Assembly: GCF_016907655.1 (NCBI RefSeq) | Contig: NZ_JAFBCL010000001.1 | Coordinates: forward strand, 5,304,001-5,368,000 | Direction of reading: 5' to 3' | Source of the DNA: Saccharothrix algeriensis | GTDB taxonomy: Bacteria > Actinomycetota > Actinomycetes > Mycobacteriales > Pseudonocardiaceae | DNA: 64,000 bases | In this document: positions 62,831-64,000 of the stretch, piece after piece | Layout of the letters: every line of letters starts with the position of its first letter | How positions within the stretch are numbered: the stretch's first letter is position 1 | The notes under the pieces: generated by a model | Databases searched by the model: none | What the model was told of the DNA's origin: nothing | Seen by the model: the letters and a program-made list of their open reading frames with translations, nothing else | Translations under genes and position numbers: made by a program

Positions 62831-64000
62831 CTAGCGGACCTTGGCCAGCGACCGGCGCGCCGCCGCGACGACGTCCTCGGTGGTGAAGCCGAACTCCCGG
62901 AACAGCGTCTGGTAGTCGGCCGACGCGCCGAAGTGCTCGATGGACACGACCTCGCCCGCGTCGCCGACGAAGCGGTGCCACGGCTGGGCGATGCCCGCCT
63001 CCACCACGACCCGCGCCCGCACCGACGAGGGCAGCACCGACTCGCGGTAGTCCTCGTCCTGCGCGTCGAACCACTCGACGCTGGGCAGCGACACCACGCG
63101 GGTGGCGACGCCCTCGGCCTCGAGCACCTTCCGCGCCTCCACGGCGACCTGCAGCTCCGAGCCGGTCGCGATGAGGACCAGCTCCGGCTCGCCCTCGCCG
63201 GCCAGCACGTAGCCGCCGCGCTTGACGCCCTCGCGGGCCTTCTCCCGGGTGCCCTCCAGCACGGGCAGGTTCTGACGGCTCAGCGCCAGCCCGACCGGGC
63301 CCTCCAGCTGCTCCAGCCGGGCCGCCCAGGCGGCGGCGGTCTCGTTCGCGTCGCCGGGGCGGACCACGGTCAGGCCCGGGATCGCGCGCAGCGCGGCTAG
63401 GTGCTCGATCGGCTGGTGGGTCGGGCCGTCCTCGCCCAGGCCGATGGAGTCGTGCGTCCACACGTAGGTGACCGGCGACTTCATCAGCGCGGCCAGCCGC
63501 ACGGCCGGGCGCATGTAGTCGGAGAACACCAGGAACGTGCCGCCGTACGGGCGGGTCGGGCCGTGCAGCGCGATGCCGTTGAGGATCGCGCCCATCGCGT
63601 GCTCGCGGACGCCGAAGTGCAGCGTGCGGCCGTACGGGTTCGCCTGCCACATCTTGGTGGAGATCGCCCGCGGGCCGAACGAGTCGGAGCCCTTGATCGT
63701 GGTCAGGTTGCTCTCGGCGAGGTCGGCCGAGCCGCCCCACAGCTCCGGCAGCAGCGGGCCCAGCGCCTTGAGCACCTCGCCGGAGGCTTTCCGGGTGGCG
63801 ACGCCCTTCGGGTCCGGGTCCCACGACGGCAGCGCGTCGACCCAGCCGTCGGGCAGCACCCGGTTGTTCACGCGCTCGAACAGCGCCTTGCGCTCCGGGT
63901 TCGCCGCCGCCCAGGCGTCGTACGACTCCTGCCACTCGGCCTTGGCGGCCTCGCCGCGCTTGACGACCTCGCGGGCGTGCGCCAGGACGTCGTCGGCCAC
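62831..64000 (-). CDS. tkt: Transketolase, N-terminal part beyond window
   Basis: The last 390 or so residues of a thiamine-diphosphate transketolase; the PP domain lies off the right edge. Visible: the pyrimidine-binding domain with catalytic Glu in HFGVREHAMGAI, the THDSIGLGEDGPTHQPIEHL motif, and the C-terminal domain with LIATGSELQVAV and GDAGEVVSIEHFGASADY. Heads the pentose-phosphate gene run on the minus strand. Confidence 0.97.
   Translation of the reverse strand: MADDVLAHAREVVKRGEAAKAEWQESYDAWAAANPERKALFERVNNRVLPDGWVDALPSWDPDPKGVATRKASGEVLKALGPLLPELWGGSADLAESNLTTIKGSDSFGPRAISTKMWQANPYGRTLHFGVREHAMGAILNGIALHGPTRPYGGTFLVFSDYMRPAVRLAALMKSPVTYVWTHDSIGLGEDGPTHQPIEHLAALRAIPGLTVVRPGDANETAAAWAARLEQLEGPVGLALSRQNLPVLEGTREKAREGVKRGGYVLAGEGEPELVLIATGSELQVAVEARKVLEAEGVATRVVSLPSVEWFDAQDEDYRESVLPSSVRARVVVEAGIAQPWHRFVGDAGEVVSIEHFGASADYQTLFREFGFTTEDVVAAARRSLAKVR

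Overview
The window is very GC-rich actinobacterial chromosome, mostly single-copy housekeeping genes in tight operons with many 4-bp GTGA/ATGA overlaps. WhiA, BldD, RbpA, mIHF, OpcA, a zinc-finger-bearing but helicase-dead PriA and a PyrR-bound leader point to a mycelial actinomycete. Gene content and frequent GTG starts fit Pseudonocardiaceae (Saccharothrix/Actinosynnema/Lentzea type); the family placement is inference, since no rRNA is present. From memory, gene order resembles the Mycobacterium tuberculosis stretch pyrR-pyrB-pyrC-carAB-pyrF-mihF-gmk-rpoZ-coaBC-metK-priA-fmt-rsmB-rpe-ribDE-ribBA-ribH-uvrC-rapZ-yvcK-whiA-gap-pgk-tpi-secG-pgl-opcA-zwf-tal-tkt, interrupted by accessory islands.

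Layout. 1-3.4 kb: tail of an unknown gene, then pepP-efp-nusB and the developmental regulator bldD (minus strand). 3.9-12.7 kb: a complete UMP-biosynthesis operon (pyrR, pyrB, pyrC, a PH-like membrane protein, carA, carB, pyrF) behind a PyrR-binding leader that sequesters the pyrR ribosome-binding site. 13-16.8 kb: mihF, gmk, rpoZ, coaBC, metK, closed by a 42-bp perfect palindrome. 17.1-19.2 kb: priA behind a promoter that contains a perfect LexA box. 19.2-23.7 kb: first accessory island (AT-rich block with inverted repeats, small membrane protein, multi-domain XRE regulator, gamma-glutamyltransferase, 48-aa peptide). 23.8-27.7 kb: def-fmt-rsmB and a stand-alone flavoprotein. 27.7-31 kb: a MalT/LAL-like ATPase without a LuxR helix-turn-helix, and a short-chain dehydrogenase whose catalytic residues are replaced. 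31.1-35.7 kb: rpe-ribD-ribE-ribBA-ribH-PH protein. 35.8-43.7 kb: second accessory island (serine hydrolase, Tat-exported M28 peptidase, WYL regulator, a coupled zinc-ribbon/XRE/TPR regulator plus SLOG-fold protein, two tandem Rieske lipoproteins, HhH protein). 43.8-48.7 kb: uvrC-rapZ-yvcK-whiA. 49-52.8 kb: gap-pgk-tpiA, secG, rbpA. 53-56.1 kb: divergent exported proteins and an orphan sensor kinase. 56.3-64 kb (minus strand): tkt-tal-pgi-zwf-opcA-pgl, the pentose-phosphate cluster; tkt runs off the right edge.

The pyr and rib operons and the glycolytic and pentose-phosphate clusters are complete and look functional. The less ordinary content is regulatory (LexA box at priA, PyrR element, BldD box at bldD, recurrent TAGNCT -10 boxes with several leaderless genes) and accessory (XRE-SLOG pair, degenerate SDR, low-complexity pentapeptide repeats including a 158-residue basic tail on OpcA). 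No tRNA, rRNA, insertion sequence, prophage or CRISPR array was seen.
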